DNA from: Daejeonella oryzae DSM 19973
GTDB lineage: Bacteria > Bacteroidota > Bacteroidia > Sphingobacteriales > Sphingobacteriaceae
Assembly: GCF_000422945.1 (NCBI RefSeq)
Contig: NZ_AUHA01000003.1
Coordinates: 620,001 to 684,000, forward strand
Direction of reading: 5' to 3'
Length of the DNA stretch: 64,000 nt
Part shown: in pieces, positions 8,642 to 16,492 of the stretch
Layout: each line of letters opens with the position of its first letter
Numbering within the stretch: the first letter of the stretch is position 1
Notes under the pieces: model-generated
Databases searched by the model: none
Told to the model about the DNA's origin: nothing
What the model saw: only the letters and a program-made list of their open reading frames with translations
Made by a program: the position numbers and the translations under genes

Positions 8642-10420
8642 CTACATTTTATCTGGCACGGCAATTCCCAGCAGCTTCATAGATTTTTTAATAACTGCGG
8701 CTGTAGCTGCCGACAAACTTAACCTGAATTGCTTTACTGATTCTTCTTCGGCTTTTAGAATAGGCTCTTCATGATAAAACTTATTGTACAACTTTGCGAG
8801 CTCAAAAACATAGTTGGCAATCTGCGCAGGACTATGATCTTTTGCAGCACCCTGAATTACTTCCGGGTATTTGTGTAAAATCACAATCAAATCTCGTTCT
8901 ACAGAATTTAATGCTGAAGTATAAATTCCGGAATGTGATGTAGCCAAACTGGCCTTACTTAATACTGATTTTATACGGGCATGTGTATACTGAATAAAGG
9001 GGCCGGTATTTCCCTGAAAATCTATAGATTCATTCGGATCAAATAACAGTCTCTTTTTAGGTTCTACCTTTAACAGGAAGTATTTCAGGGCTCCTAAACC
9101 AATCATCTGGTATAATTCCTGCTTTTCCTCGATGGAAAATCCTTCTACTTTACCTAATTCTTCCGTACGGTATTTAGCAGTGTTGACCATTTCAGAAATC
9201 AAATCATCGGCGTCCACTACAGTACCTTCCCTTGATTTCATTTTTCCGGAAGGAAGATCAACCATGCCATAAGAAAGATGATACAATCCTTTAGCCCAGG
9301 TTTTTCCAAGTTTCTGGAGAATAAGAAAAAGCACTTTAAAGTGATAATCCTGCTCGTTTCCAACAACGTAAATGGATTCATCCATCTTAAAATCATTGAA
9401 CTTTAACTGGGCCGTACCTAAATCCTGAGTAATATAAACAGAAGTTCCGTCTGAGCGTAGAACCAGTTTTTCGTCCAGGCCATCTGCGGTCAGGTCGATC
9501 CAGACCGATCCATCAGGTTTTTTAAAGAATACACTTTTCTCAAGACCTTCTTCGATGATATCTTTCCCTAAAATATAGGTATCAGATTCGTAATAGAATT
9601 TTTCAAAATCAACCCCCAGTTTTTTATAGGTTTCTGCAAAACCGGAATAAACCCAACGGTTCATTTTTTTCCAGAGATTTAAAACAGCTTCATCACCCGC
9701 CTCCCATTTCTGAAGCATTTCCTGTGCCTCACGAATAATGGGCGCATTCTTTTTTGCTTCATCCTCTGTCTGACCGGCAGTCTTTAATTCTTCAATCTGT
9801 TTTTTGTATTCTTTATCAAAAATAACATAGTATTTTCCAACCAGATGATCCCCTTTTAACTGACAGCTTTCGGGAGTTTCGCCATTTCCGAATTTTTGCC
9901 ATGCAAGCATAGACTTACATATATGAATACCCCGATCATTTACCAGGTTCACTTTAACAACTTCACACCCGCTTGCTTCCAGAATTGCTGCAACCGAATA
10001 TCCCAGTAAATTATTACGAACATGGCCTAAGTGTAAGGGTTTGTTGGTATTGGGAGATGAATATTCAACCATTACTTTTTTCCCGTTGGCCGGAAACTGT
10101 CCGTAACTCTCTTTGCTGATATCGGAATACAGCTGATCAACCCAGAAATCATCAGCAATAGCAAGGTTCAGAAAACCTTTCACTACATTAAAGCCGACTA
10201 TTTTTTCAATTTTTACCTGCAGATAAGAACCCAAATCCTGGGCTGTTTGTTCCGGACTTTTCTTTGAAAATTTGATGAAAGGAAAAGTTACAATCGTAAT
10301 CTGGCCCTCAAACTCTTTTCGGGTGTCTTGTAACGCAATTTGTTCAACGGGTAATTCGGATTGATAAAGTTCCTGAATAGCCTGCTGAACTGTTTTTATA
10401 ATATTTTCTTCGAGGTTCAT
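8642..10420 (-). CDS. argS: Arginyl-tRNA synthetase
   Basis: This 592-residue class I synthetase charges tRNA-Arg. The N-terminal Add1 domain is present, then the signature SSPNTNKPLHLGHVRNN near residue 120 containing the HLGH form of the HIGH motif. The KMSKS loop appears as the diverged GKMKSREGTVV near residue 395, which is usual for ArgRS. The C-terminal anticodon-binding DALR domain contains TGPFIQYTHARI and ends in SMKLLGIAVPDKM, typical of the family. Length is normal. It is followed upstream by an arginase gene on the same strand (57-base gap), so two arginine-using enzymes are adjacent. Confidence 0.97.
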   Translation of the reverse strand: MNLEENIIKTVQQAIQELYQSELPVEQIALQDTRKEFEGQITIVTFPFIKFSKKSPEQTAQDLGSYLQVKIEKIVGFNVVKGFLNLAIADDFWVDQLYSDISKESYGQFPANGKKVMVEYSSPNTNKPLHLGHVRNNLLGYSVAAILEASGCEVVKVNLVNDRGIHICKSMLAWQKFGNGETPESCQLKGDHLVGKYYVIFDKEYKKQIEELKTAGQTEDEAKKNAPIIREAQEMLQKWEAGDEAVLNLWKKMNRWVYSGFAETYKKLGVDFEKFYYESDTYILGKDIIEEGLEKSVFFKKPDGSVWIDLTADGLDEKLVLRSDGTSVYITQDLGTAQLKFNDFKMDESIYVVGNEQDYHFKVLFLILQKLGKTWAKGLYHLSYGMVDLPSGKMKSREGTVVDADDLISEMVNTAKYRTEELGKVEGFSIEEKQELYQMIGLGALKYFLLKVEPKKRLLFDPNESIDFQGNTGPFIQYTHARIKSVLSKASLATSHSGIYTSALNSVERDLIVILHKYPEVIQGAAKDHSPAQIANYVFELAKLYNKFYHEEPILKAEEESVKQFRLSLSAATAAVIKKSMKLLGIAVPDKM

Positions 10421-10477
10421 TGTAAATTTATGAGTCTGGCAAGCCAGCTTGTTTTTATTGGGATGGAGGATATTATA

Positions 10478-11425
10478 TTAATCGTTTATAAGGGAGTTGG
10501 TTGCACGAACCAATATTTCAAAGGCATTCTCTGCCATTAAATTCTCTTTATCGAGTGTTGGATTTACTTCAACTATTTCAAAACAGCAAACCTTATCATT
10601 TGTCATCAGCCTGGCTACTAAGTTTCCTGCTTCTCGCTCGGTAATTCCGTTTGCAACCGGAGTTCCAGTTCCCTTAGAAATTCCGGCATCCATAGAATCC
10701 ACATCAAAAGAAATGTAGATTAAATCACAGTGATCAAGATATTGTAATGCATCAATGGCTACTCTCTCCACTCCTCTTTTACGAATTTCGGCAGTAGTAA
10801 AATTTTTGACCGTATTCTTCCGCAACAAATATTCTTCAGGAATTTCGGTATCACGAACAGCAATATAAACTAAATCCCGATAGGTAATTTTAGGTGCAAT
10901 ATTACCTACATTCTTTAATTGAAACCAGTAATTTACCGTTTCCTGATCAATATTATTGATTTTTGATTCATTGTTATCTTCATCTAAAACGATGGCGATA
11001 GGCATTCCGTGCAGATTGCCCGAAGGGGTGGTATATGGAGAATGAATATCCGCATGAGCGTCAATCCAGATCACGCCAAGAGTTGATTTTGGGAAAGCTT
11101 TTTTAATACCCGAAATAGTTCCGGCAGAGTTACTGTGATCTCCGGATAGAACAATTGGGAATTCATTATTCTTAAGAGTTTTAGAAACTTCTTCGGCAAC
11201 CCGCTCTACCATGGTTAGCACACCAGAAATTCGTTTTGCATATTGATTGCCGGTTGATTCAAGCAAGAGGTGATTCTCATTGGGTATTTCTACACTTTTA
11301 TATTTTTTAAAATACCTGCTTCCAAAATCGAGGGCGGCAATTTTAATAGCGTCTACGCCCATACTGGCTCCACGTGTTCCGGCGCCCAATTCTGATTTAA
11401 CTTCAATGATTTTAAGTTCTCGCAT
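10478..11425 (-). CDS. rocF: Arginase (ureohydrolase family)
   Basis: The 315-residue protein has all manganese-ligand motifs of the arginase/agmatinase superfamily: LSGDHSNSAG near residue 93, WIDAHADIH near 119, and SFDVDSMD near 240, followed by GTGTPVANGITERE, where the GTGTPV and the glutamate complete the active site. Arginase hydrolyses arginine to ornithine and urea. The N-terminus GAGTRGASMGVDAIK is the form seen in Bacteroidota arginases. Agmatinase is the main alternative, and would make sense beside the divergent arginine decarboxylase at 11544. Family membership is secure; arginase over agmatinase is a judgement. Confidence 0.83.
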   Translation of the reverse strand: MRELKIIEVKSELGAGTRGASMGVDAIKIAALDFGSRYFKKYKSVEIPNENHLLLESTGNQYAKRISGVLTMVERVAEEVSKTLKNNEFPIVLSGDHSNSAGTISGIKKAFPKSTLGVIWIDAHADIHSPYTTPSGNLHGMPIAIVLDEDNNESKINNIDQETVNYWFQLKNVGNIAPKITYRDLVYIAVRDTEIPEEYLLRKNTVKNFTTAEIRKRGVERVAIDALQYLDHCDLIYISFDVDSMDAGISKGTGTPVANGITEREAGNLVARLMTNDKVCCFEIVEVNPTLDKENLMAENAFEILVRATNSLIND

Positions 11426-11494
11426 ATAGTTCTATAATACACAATACCCGGCAAAAAAAATGAAAATGAGGAAAAATAATTTTCGACCCTCCAC

Positions 11495-11527
11495 TTTGCT
11501 CTAAGCCCTCTGCTTTTTATATCTTTG
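11495..11527 (+). promoter_or_regulatory. Bacteroidota-type promoter for the arginine decarboxylase
   Basis: A -33 TTTG at 11495-11498 and a -7 element TATCTTTG at 11520-11527, separated by 21 bases, match the Bacteroidota consensus TTTG/TAnnTTTG. It lies 17 bases before the ATG at 11544. Confidence 0.6.
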
Positions 11528-11543
11528 CCAAAATTATAAAAAA

Positions 11544-12932
11544 ATGCAAAGTTACGCGGAGTTTCTAGATTTAAGCGTTGGATTTCCTCAGGAGGGTTTT
11601 GAAGTTATCGACGATGAGCTATATTTTCACGATCTGAACCTGATGGAGATGATTGAAACTTATGGCACACCACTAAGATTTACCTATCTGCCAATTATCA
11701 GCAAGAAAATTCAGCAGGCGAAAATCCTTTTCCAGTCGGCTATAATTCGAAATAATTATAGAGGCAGTTATAAATATTGTTATTGTACTAAAAGCTCGCA
11801 TTTCAGACATATTGTTGAAGAAGCTTTAAGAAATGAGATCCACCTTGAAACCTCCTCTGCTTTTGACATGCCAATGATTGATGCTCTGGAAAAAAAAGGC
11901 GTTTTAAATAAAGATATAACGGTTATCTGTAACGGTTTTAAAACCTTCCAGTACAAGCAATATATTATTGACATGCTTCATGATGGATATAAAAACATCA
12001 TTCCGGTACTTGACAATAAAGAAGAATTCAACCTGTATGATGACGAGCTGGATATTCCATGTAATCTGGGTATCCGCATAGCTGCTGAAGAACAACCTGA
12101 TTCTCAATTTTATACCTCCCGTTTAGGAATCAGAATTGAAGATGTGATTGACTTTTACAATCACAAAATTGCACAGAATCCAAACTTTAAGGTTAAGCTG
12201 TTACACTTCTTTATAAATTCTGGTATATCAGACACACCTTATTACTGGAACGAGTTAGAAAAATACGTAACTCTCTATTGCAAGTTTAAAAAAGTTAATC
12301 CTGATTTAACTACGCTGGATATTGGCGGAGGAATGCCATTTAAAGATTCACTTGTATTTGATTTTGATTACGAATACATGGTGAATGAAATTGTAAAACG
12401 AATCAAAGAAATTTGTGCGGAAAACGAAACTGTAGAACCAGATATCATAACCGAATTCGGCAAATACACCGTTGCGGAAGCTTCAGGAATTTTATATAAA
12501 GTATTGGGAAGAAAACTTCAGAACGACCGCGAGAAATGGCTCATGCTTGACGGATCATTTATTACTAATCTGCCGGATGTGTGGGCTTTAAATCAAAAGT
12601 ATATTCTGGCGCCAATAAATAACTGGGATTCTGAATATGAGCGTGTAAATCTGGGAGGAATAACCTGCGACGGCCAGGATTATTATAATCAGGAAGCGCA
12701 TATGAACAGTGTGTTTATGCCTAAAACACGTAAAGTGCAGTACATGGGCTTTTTTCACACGGGTGCTTATCAGGAAGTTTTAAGCGGTTACGGTGGAATT
12801 CATCACTGTCTGCTTCCATCTCCAAAACATGTTATTATTCGCAGAAACCGAGATGAAACCTTCAATTTTGAAGTTTTTGGAGAAGAGCAAAATAGTAAAC
12901 AAGTTCTGAAGATCTTAGGTTATACTACCTGA
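11544..12932 (+). CDS. speA: Arginine decarboxylase, fold-III PLP enzyme
   Basis: This 462-residue protein is a PLP-dependent decarboxylase of the ornithine/arginine/diaminopimelate (alanine-racemase fold) type. The PLP lysine lies in YCYCTKSSHFRHI near residue 83 and the phosphate-binding glycine loop TLDIGGGMPF near residue 259; a C-terminal beta domain with a Tyr/Asp-rich active-site region follows. It corresponds to the short, diverged arginine decarboxylases of Bacteroidota and not to the 650-residue enterobacterial SpeA. The product would be agmatine, the entry to polyamine synthesis. It is divergent from the arginase gene across 118 bases, which supports an arginine-related substrate. 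Diaminopimelate decarboxylase is less likely. Confidence 0.8.
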   Translation: MQSYAEFLDLSVGFPQEGFEVIDDELYFHDLNLMEMIETYGTPLRFTYLPIISKKIQQAKILFQSAIIRNNYRGSYKYCYCTKSSHFRHIVEEALRNEIHLETSSAFDMPMIDALEKKGVLNKDITVICNGFKTFQYKQYIIDMLHDGYKNIIPVLDNKEEFNLYDDELDIPCNLGIRIAAEEQPDSQFYTSRLGIRIEDVIDFYNHKIAQNPNFKVKLLHFFINSGISDTPYYWNELEKYVTLYCKFKKVNPDLTTLDIGGGMPFKDSLVFDFDYEYMVNEIVKRIKEICAENETVEPDIITEFGKYTVAEASGILYKVLGRKLQNDREKWLMLDGSFITNLPDVWALNQKYILAPINNWDSEYERVNLGGITCDGQDYYNQEAHMNSVFMPKTRKVQYMGFFHTGAYQEVLSGYGGIHHCLLPSPKHVIIRRNRDETFNFEVFGEEQNSKQVLKILGYTT

Positions 12933-12970
12933 TAAAAACCAGATTAAATATAAGCTATTATTGATATGGT

Positions 12971-13009
12971 AAAGCCTTACCCGGATTAAAAATCCGGATA
13001 AGGCTTTTT
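12971..13009. terminator. Bidirectional terminator
   Basis: Arms AAAGCCTTA and TAAGGCTTT enclose inner arms CCGGATT/AATCCGG with a 3-base loop, flanked by A- and T-runs. It serves the convergent decarboxylase and pseudouridine synthase genes. Confidence 0.88.
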
Positions 13010-13011
13010 AT

Positions 13012-13731
13012 TTAGGCATCAAATTTATCCAGCAACTTAATCAGCGTAGCGAAGTCTTTTGGATAAGGGGCCTCAAAAGTCATTTGAGTGGTTTCATTAA
13101 TGTTAAAGGTCAATTGTCTTGCGTGAAGAGCAAAGCGTTTCATAATTGGCAATTCTTCCTGCTCTTTCCCAAGTCGGTAGGAACGTTTAATTTCTGACAG
13201 AAAAATTGGCTTTCCTCCATACATTTCATCTCCTGCTATACATGCACGCTGCGATGCCAAATGAATTCGGATCTGGTGCATTCTGCCCGTAATAGGGCTG
13301 CACTCCACTAATGTATAGTGCTTATAATATTTTAAAGAATTAAAAATAGTTTCAGCGGGTTTACCTTCCTGACGGCTTATAGCTACATTTTTATTACCAA
13401 GATTTAAAATCGGAAGATCAACATGAAGATTTTCGAACACATGAGTACCGGTAATTACGGCATGATATATTTTCTTAATTTTTCTGTGCTCAAACTGCAT
13501 AGAAACCAACCTGTACGCTTCCGGATTTTTAGCAATAATTAAAGCGCCGGAGGTTTCTTTATCTAAACGATGACAGATCTGCGCATCTGAAGTGTACTGA
13601 CGGGCCAGCCGCAGCAGATTTATTTCTCCGCCTTCGCGATCATCTAATGAACTTAAAAATGCAGGTTTATTAACAACGATCAGATCGTTATTTTCAAAAA
13701 GGATCAAATCCTCAAACTTCGGAAATTTCAC
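13012..13731 (-). CDS. RluA-family pseudouridine synthase
   Basis: This 239-residue enzyme isomerises uridine in RNA. The catalytic aspartate is in the family motif CHRLDKETSGALI near residue 55, followed by KIYHAVITG and the C-terminal GRMHQIRIHLA that completes the RluA active site. There is no N-terminal S4 domain, and the length equals the catalytic domain alone, as in RluA or TruC-type enzymes. The target base (rRNA or tRNA) cannot be determined from sequence. The gene follows the response regulator on the same strand with an 82-base gap. Confidence 0.9.
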   Translation of the reverse strand: MKFPKFEDLILFENNDLIVVNKPAFLSSLDDREGGEINLLRLARQYTSDAQICHRLDKETSGALIIAKNPEAYRLVSMQFEHRKIKKIYHAVITGTHVFENLHVDLPILNLGNKNVAISRQEGKPAETIFNSLKYYKHYTLVECSPITGRMHQIRIHLASQRACIAGDEMYGGKPIFLSEIKRSYRLGKEQEELPIMKRFALHARQLTFNINETTQMTFEAPYPKDFATLIKLLDKFDA

Positions 13732-13813
13732 AGCAAAAATAATAGTTAAGCCGCAAATGTACAGGAAAAATGGAGCATGGAGCCCAATTTAACCGCAAAC
13801 ATCAAAAAAAGAA

Positions 13814-14503
13814 TTATTTAGCTTCAAATTTGTATCCTACACCTTTAACAGTAGTTACGTACATTTCCCCAAGTTTTTCACGTAATTTCCGGATGTGGAC
13901 ATCGATGGTACGGTTAGTAACTACTACAGAATCTTCCCAGATGCTTTTCAAAATTACATCTCTTGTAAATACTTTTCCGGGCTTAGACGCAAGCAGGTAT
14001 AATAATTCAAATTCTTTTTTAGCCAATATAATTTTCTCACCTTTTTTGAATACGAGAAATGCATCCCGGTCAATAACAAGGTCAGCGATTTCCAGTTTAT
14101 TCTCGGTTACTTCTTCAGCCTGAGCATTTCTTCTCAAAATAGCGTTAATCCTGCTAATAAGTGACCGTGGCTTTATTGGTTTGGCTATGTAATCATCAGC
14201 GCCCACGTTAAAACCTGCAATTTCAGAATACTCTTCGCTCCGGGCAGTTAAAAAAACCATGAACGTATTCTTAAATTCGGGCATGGAACGCAAAATCCGG
14301 CAGGCTTCTATCCCGTCCATTTTAGGCATCATGATATCTAAAATAATAAGATCCGGCAGAACTCGTTTGGCTTCAGAAACGGCTTCCTGTCCATTGGTAG
14401 CAGTATAAACCTGATATCCTTCTTTATTCAGATTGTATTCAATCAGTTCAAGGATATCCGGCTCGTCATCAACTATCAGGATCTTATGCTTAGCAATACT
14501 CAT
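13814..14503 (-). CDS. OmpR/PhoB-type response regulator, orphan
   Basis: At 229 residues it has a receiver domain (acidic pocket VDDEPD at 11-16, phosphoacceptor Asp 56 in LIILDIMMPKMDG, Thr in FLTAR, Lys in IAKPIKP) and a C-terminal winged helix (KEFELLYLLASKPGKVF, then VTNRTIDVHIRKLREKLG). It should bind DNA as a dimer on phosphorylation. No histidine kinase lies in this window next to it, so its partner is encoded elsewhere. Two copies of TGTTAAC spaced 22 bases apart lie upstream of its start and could be an autoregulatory direct repeat. The nearest named relatives would be PhoB/PhoP/RprY; I do not choose one. Confidence 0.92.
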   Translation of the reverse strand: MSIAKHKILIVDDEPDILELIEYNLNKEGYQVYTATNGQEAVSEAKRVLPDLIILDIMMPKMDGIEACRILRSMPEFKNTFMVFLTARSEEYSEIAGFNVGADDYIAKPIKPRSLISRINAILRRNAQAEEVTENKLEIADLVIDRDAFLVFKKGEKIILAKKEFELLYLLASKPGKVFTRDVILKSIWEDSVVVTNRTIDVHIRKLREKLGEMYVTTVKGVGYKFEAK

Positions 14504-14512
14504 AATTTTTAT

Positions 14513-14524
14513 TTTAGCGCTAAA
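14513..14524. promoter_or_regulatory. 12-bp perfect palindrome in the response-regulator leader
   Basis: TTTAGCGCTAAA is a perfect palindrome 10 bases before the ATG of the response regulator (minus strand). It may be an operator half or chance. Confidence 0.3.
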
Positions 14525-14547
14525 GTAGCCAGTTTGTTGTCAATGTA

Positions 14548-14576
14548 TGTTAACTGTTTATTAAGATATTGTTAAC
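14548..14576. promoter_or_regulatory. TGTTAAC direct repeat, candidate response-regulator box
   Basis: TGTTAAC occurs at 14548-14554 and 14570-14576, exactly 22 bases apart (two helical turns), between the response regulator and TlpA-like genes. OmpR/PhoB-type regulators bind direct repeats at about 11-base spacing, so an autoregulatory site is plausible. Confidence 0.35.
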
Positions 14577-14592
14577 ATCTACTAATACACCA

Positions 14593-15690
14593 TTAATTTA
14601 GGGTTTTCTTTAAAAAATTTTCAAGTTCTGCCCCTCTTAAATTCTTTGCAATAATTTTCCCCTGTGGATCTAATAAAAAAGAAGATGGAATGCTTTCCAC
14701 CCTGTAAGCAATGGAAACTTTACCATCCCATTCTTTTAATTCAGATACATGAGTCCATGTTAACTTATCATCAGCAATTGCTTTTTCCCATGCACCTTTT
14801 CCTTTATCTAAAGAAACGCCCAGTACAGTAAAACCTTTATTTTTAAATGAATTATACTGTTTAACAATATTTGGATTTTCATCCCGGCAAGGTGCACACC
14901 AGGAAGCCCAGAAATCCAACAACACATATTTGCCTTTGAGATCTGAAAGTTTAATTATTTTACCTTCCGGAGTTGGCAATTCAAATTGAGGGGCTGGCTG
15001 ACCTACTGAAACCGGTTTCAACGACATCATTTTATCAGTAAAAGATTGTACCGCTTTGTTTTTAGGAAACTTAGGCTTTACTTCCTCTGCATATTTAATT
15101 AACTGAGATTCATATCTGGATTGATCAATAGTTCCAACAGCATAAAATCCGGCTAAATTATCTTTGTTTTCTTCTCCAAACTGTAATGCCTTTTGACTGT
15201 AGGCATCCATATTTTGTTGAAATTGAGGCATTAATGATTTAAATATAGAATCCTTAGCGGCAGGATTTTTACTTATCTCCTGAGAATAGGTAGCCTGAAT
15301 ATCCTGATAAATTTTACCGTACTCATTACTTACCTGATTAAATTCACGAATTTTTTCGGAATCTTTTGAACCAGAAATGGAATATGTATTTTTCGAATCT
15401 GTAAAATCAGTTTCAAAATCTATCTCATCGCCATTTCTGGCGATAATGAGAAAGTTCTTATCGCCAATTACCATGGTATAAAAATTGGGTTCGGGAGAGA
15501 TTCTTCTGAATTTAAATTCCTGATCTTCATTTAAAAAAGCAGAATCAATTAATTGATCCATTTCATAAAGCTCAACTTTTTTTATGGATCCGGCATTTTC
15601 AACTTTACCGTTAATGTTAAATTCATCATTGTTTTTGCACGATCCCAGTGCTGCTAAACATACTAATCCTACTAAAATTATTCTTTTCAA
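14593..15690 (-). CDS. TlpA-like thioredoxin lipoprotein with DUF4369 domain
   Basis: A lipoprotein signal ends in the lipobox ALGSC (Cys 18). Residues about 25-130 form a DUF4369 beta domain, residues about 130-225 a helical linker, and residues about 230-365 an AhpC/TlpA thioredoxin domain with the active site WCAPC near residue 264, preceded by GKYVLLDFWAS. The cis-proline is in VESIPSSFLLD. This architecture is widespread in Bacteroidota; the proteins are thought to act as periplasmic thiol-disulphide reductases, perhaps for cytochrome maturation or redox repair. It sits upstream of the response regulator on the same strand with an 89-base gap that contains a direct repeat. Confidence 0.9.
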   Translation of the reverse strand: MKRIILVGLVCLAALGSCKNNDEFNINGKVENAGSIKKVELYEMDQLIDSAFLNEDQEFKFRRISPEPNFYTMVIGDKNFLIIARNGDEIDFETDFTDSKNTYSISGSKDSEKIREFNQVSNEYGKIYQDIQATYSQEISKNPAAKDSIFKSLMPQFQQNMDAYSQKALQFGEENKDNLAGFYAVGTIDQSRYESQLIKYAEEVKPKFPKNKAVQSFTDKMMSLKPVSVGQPAPQFELPTPEGKIIKLSDLKGKYVLLDFWASWCAPCRDENPNIVKQYNSFKNKGFTVLGVSLDKGKGAWEKAIADDKLTWTHVSELKEWDGKVSIAYRVESIPSSFLLDPQGKIIAKNLRGAELENFLKKTLN

Positions 15691-15862
15691 AATCTTCTCT
15701 TTCTAATAAATAAAATCCGGAATTAAATATAATCCGGACTATTAAAGACATTTTTTTCAAATATAAACATTTGAAGCATTATAGCAGGTTATGGAATGTG
15801 TACAACTAATTTTGATCATGGCATAGAATTGGATAAATATGTCTCAGATTAAATTATATAAG

Positions 15863-16420
15863 ATGAAAAAGCTATTATTGGCGTTAACTGTTGCATTTGT
15901 TGCTTTTACAGCAAATTCTTCACAAGCTCAAATAAGTATAAATTTCAATGTTGGATCTCAGCCTTTATGGGGTCCGGTGGGTTATGATCGTGCAGATTAT
16001 TACTATTTGCCCGACATACAAACATATTATAGTGTTCCTAAAAGACAATATGTTTACCTGAATGATGGCCGTTGGTTATTTTCCACTAATCTTCCTTCAA
16101 GATATAGCGGATATAATCTTTACAACGGATATAAAGTTGTAATGAACTCTCCAAGACCTTATTTATACTTTAATGATCACAAAGTAAAATATGCGAAATA
16201 TAAAGGGTTAAAGGCAAAACAGAAAAGTATTAAATACAGCAATGACTCAAAATATTATATTGTTAAAGGGCATCCCAAACACGCGAAAAAATCTTACTCT
16301 TCCAACAATCAAGTACGCACAATAAAAACCTCTTCGGTTAAAAATGGTAATGTTAAAGCCCATTCAAACAGCAAGAAAAGTTCAGACGGACATGGAAAAG
16401 GTAAAGGCAAAAAGCACTAA
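15863..16420 (+). CDS. Secreted basic protein of unknown function
   Basis: I do not recognise this gene. I chose the ATG at 15863 because it opens a typical signal peptide (MKKLLLALTVAFVAF, cleaved near SSQAQ); an ATG at 15839 would add eight residues. The mature part of about 160 residues begins with a Tyr/Pro-rich region (PDIQTYYSVPKRQYVYLNDG) suggestive of small beta-structured surface proteins, and ends in a Lys/Ser/Gly/His-rich, strongly basic tail finishing GKGKGKKH. The tail could bind nucleic acid, LPS or metal. Similar Tyr-rich proteins occur in Pedobacter-like genomes. It is monocistronic, with a terminator at 16435. Confidence 0.72.
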   Translation: MKKLLLALTVAFVAFTANSSQAQISINFNVGSQPLWGPVGYDRADYYYLPDIQTYYSVPKRQYVYLNDGRWLFSTNLPSRYSGYNLYNGYKVVMNSPRPYLYFNDHKVKYAKYKGLKAKQKSIKYSNDSKYYIVKGHPKHAKKSYSSNNQVRTIKTSSVKNGNVKAHSNSKKSSDGHGKGKGKKH

Positions 16421-16434
16421 TTTTTTCAGAAAAT

Positions 16435-16460
16435 AAAAAAGCCCCTTTCGGGGCTTTTTT
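16435..16460. terminator. Rho-independent terminator
   Basis: GCCCC-TTTC-GGGGC stem-loop flanked by six A and six T, between convergent genes; works in both directions. Confidence 0.92.
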
Positions 16461-16492
16461 ATTTTTAAGTATTTTGTTCAGTTACTAAATTA

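Noticed and set aside
15714-15738. Two AATCCGGA copies 17 bases apart before the TlpA-like gene
   Set aside because: TCCGG/CCGGA strings are frequent throughout the window, and the stem they could form is only 6 bp.
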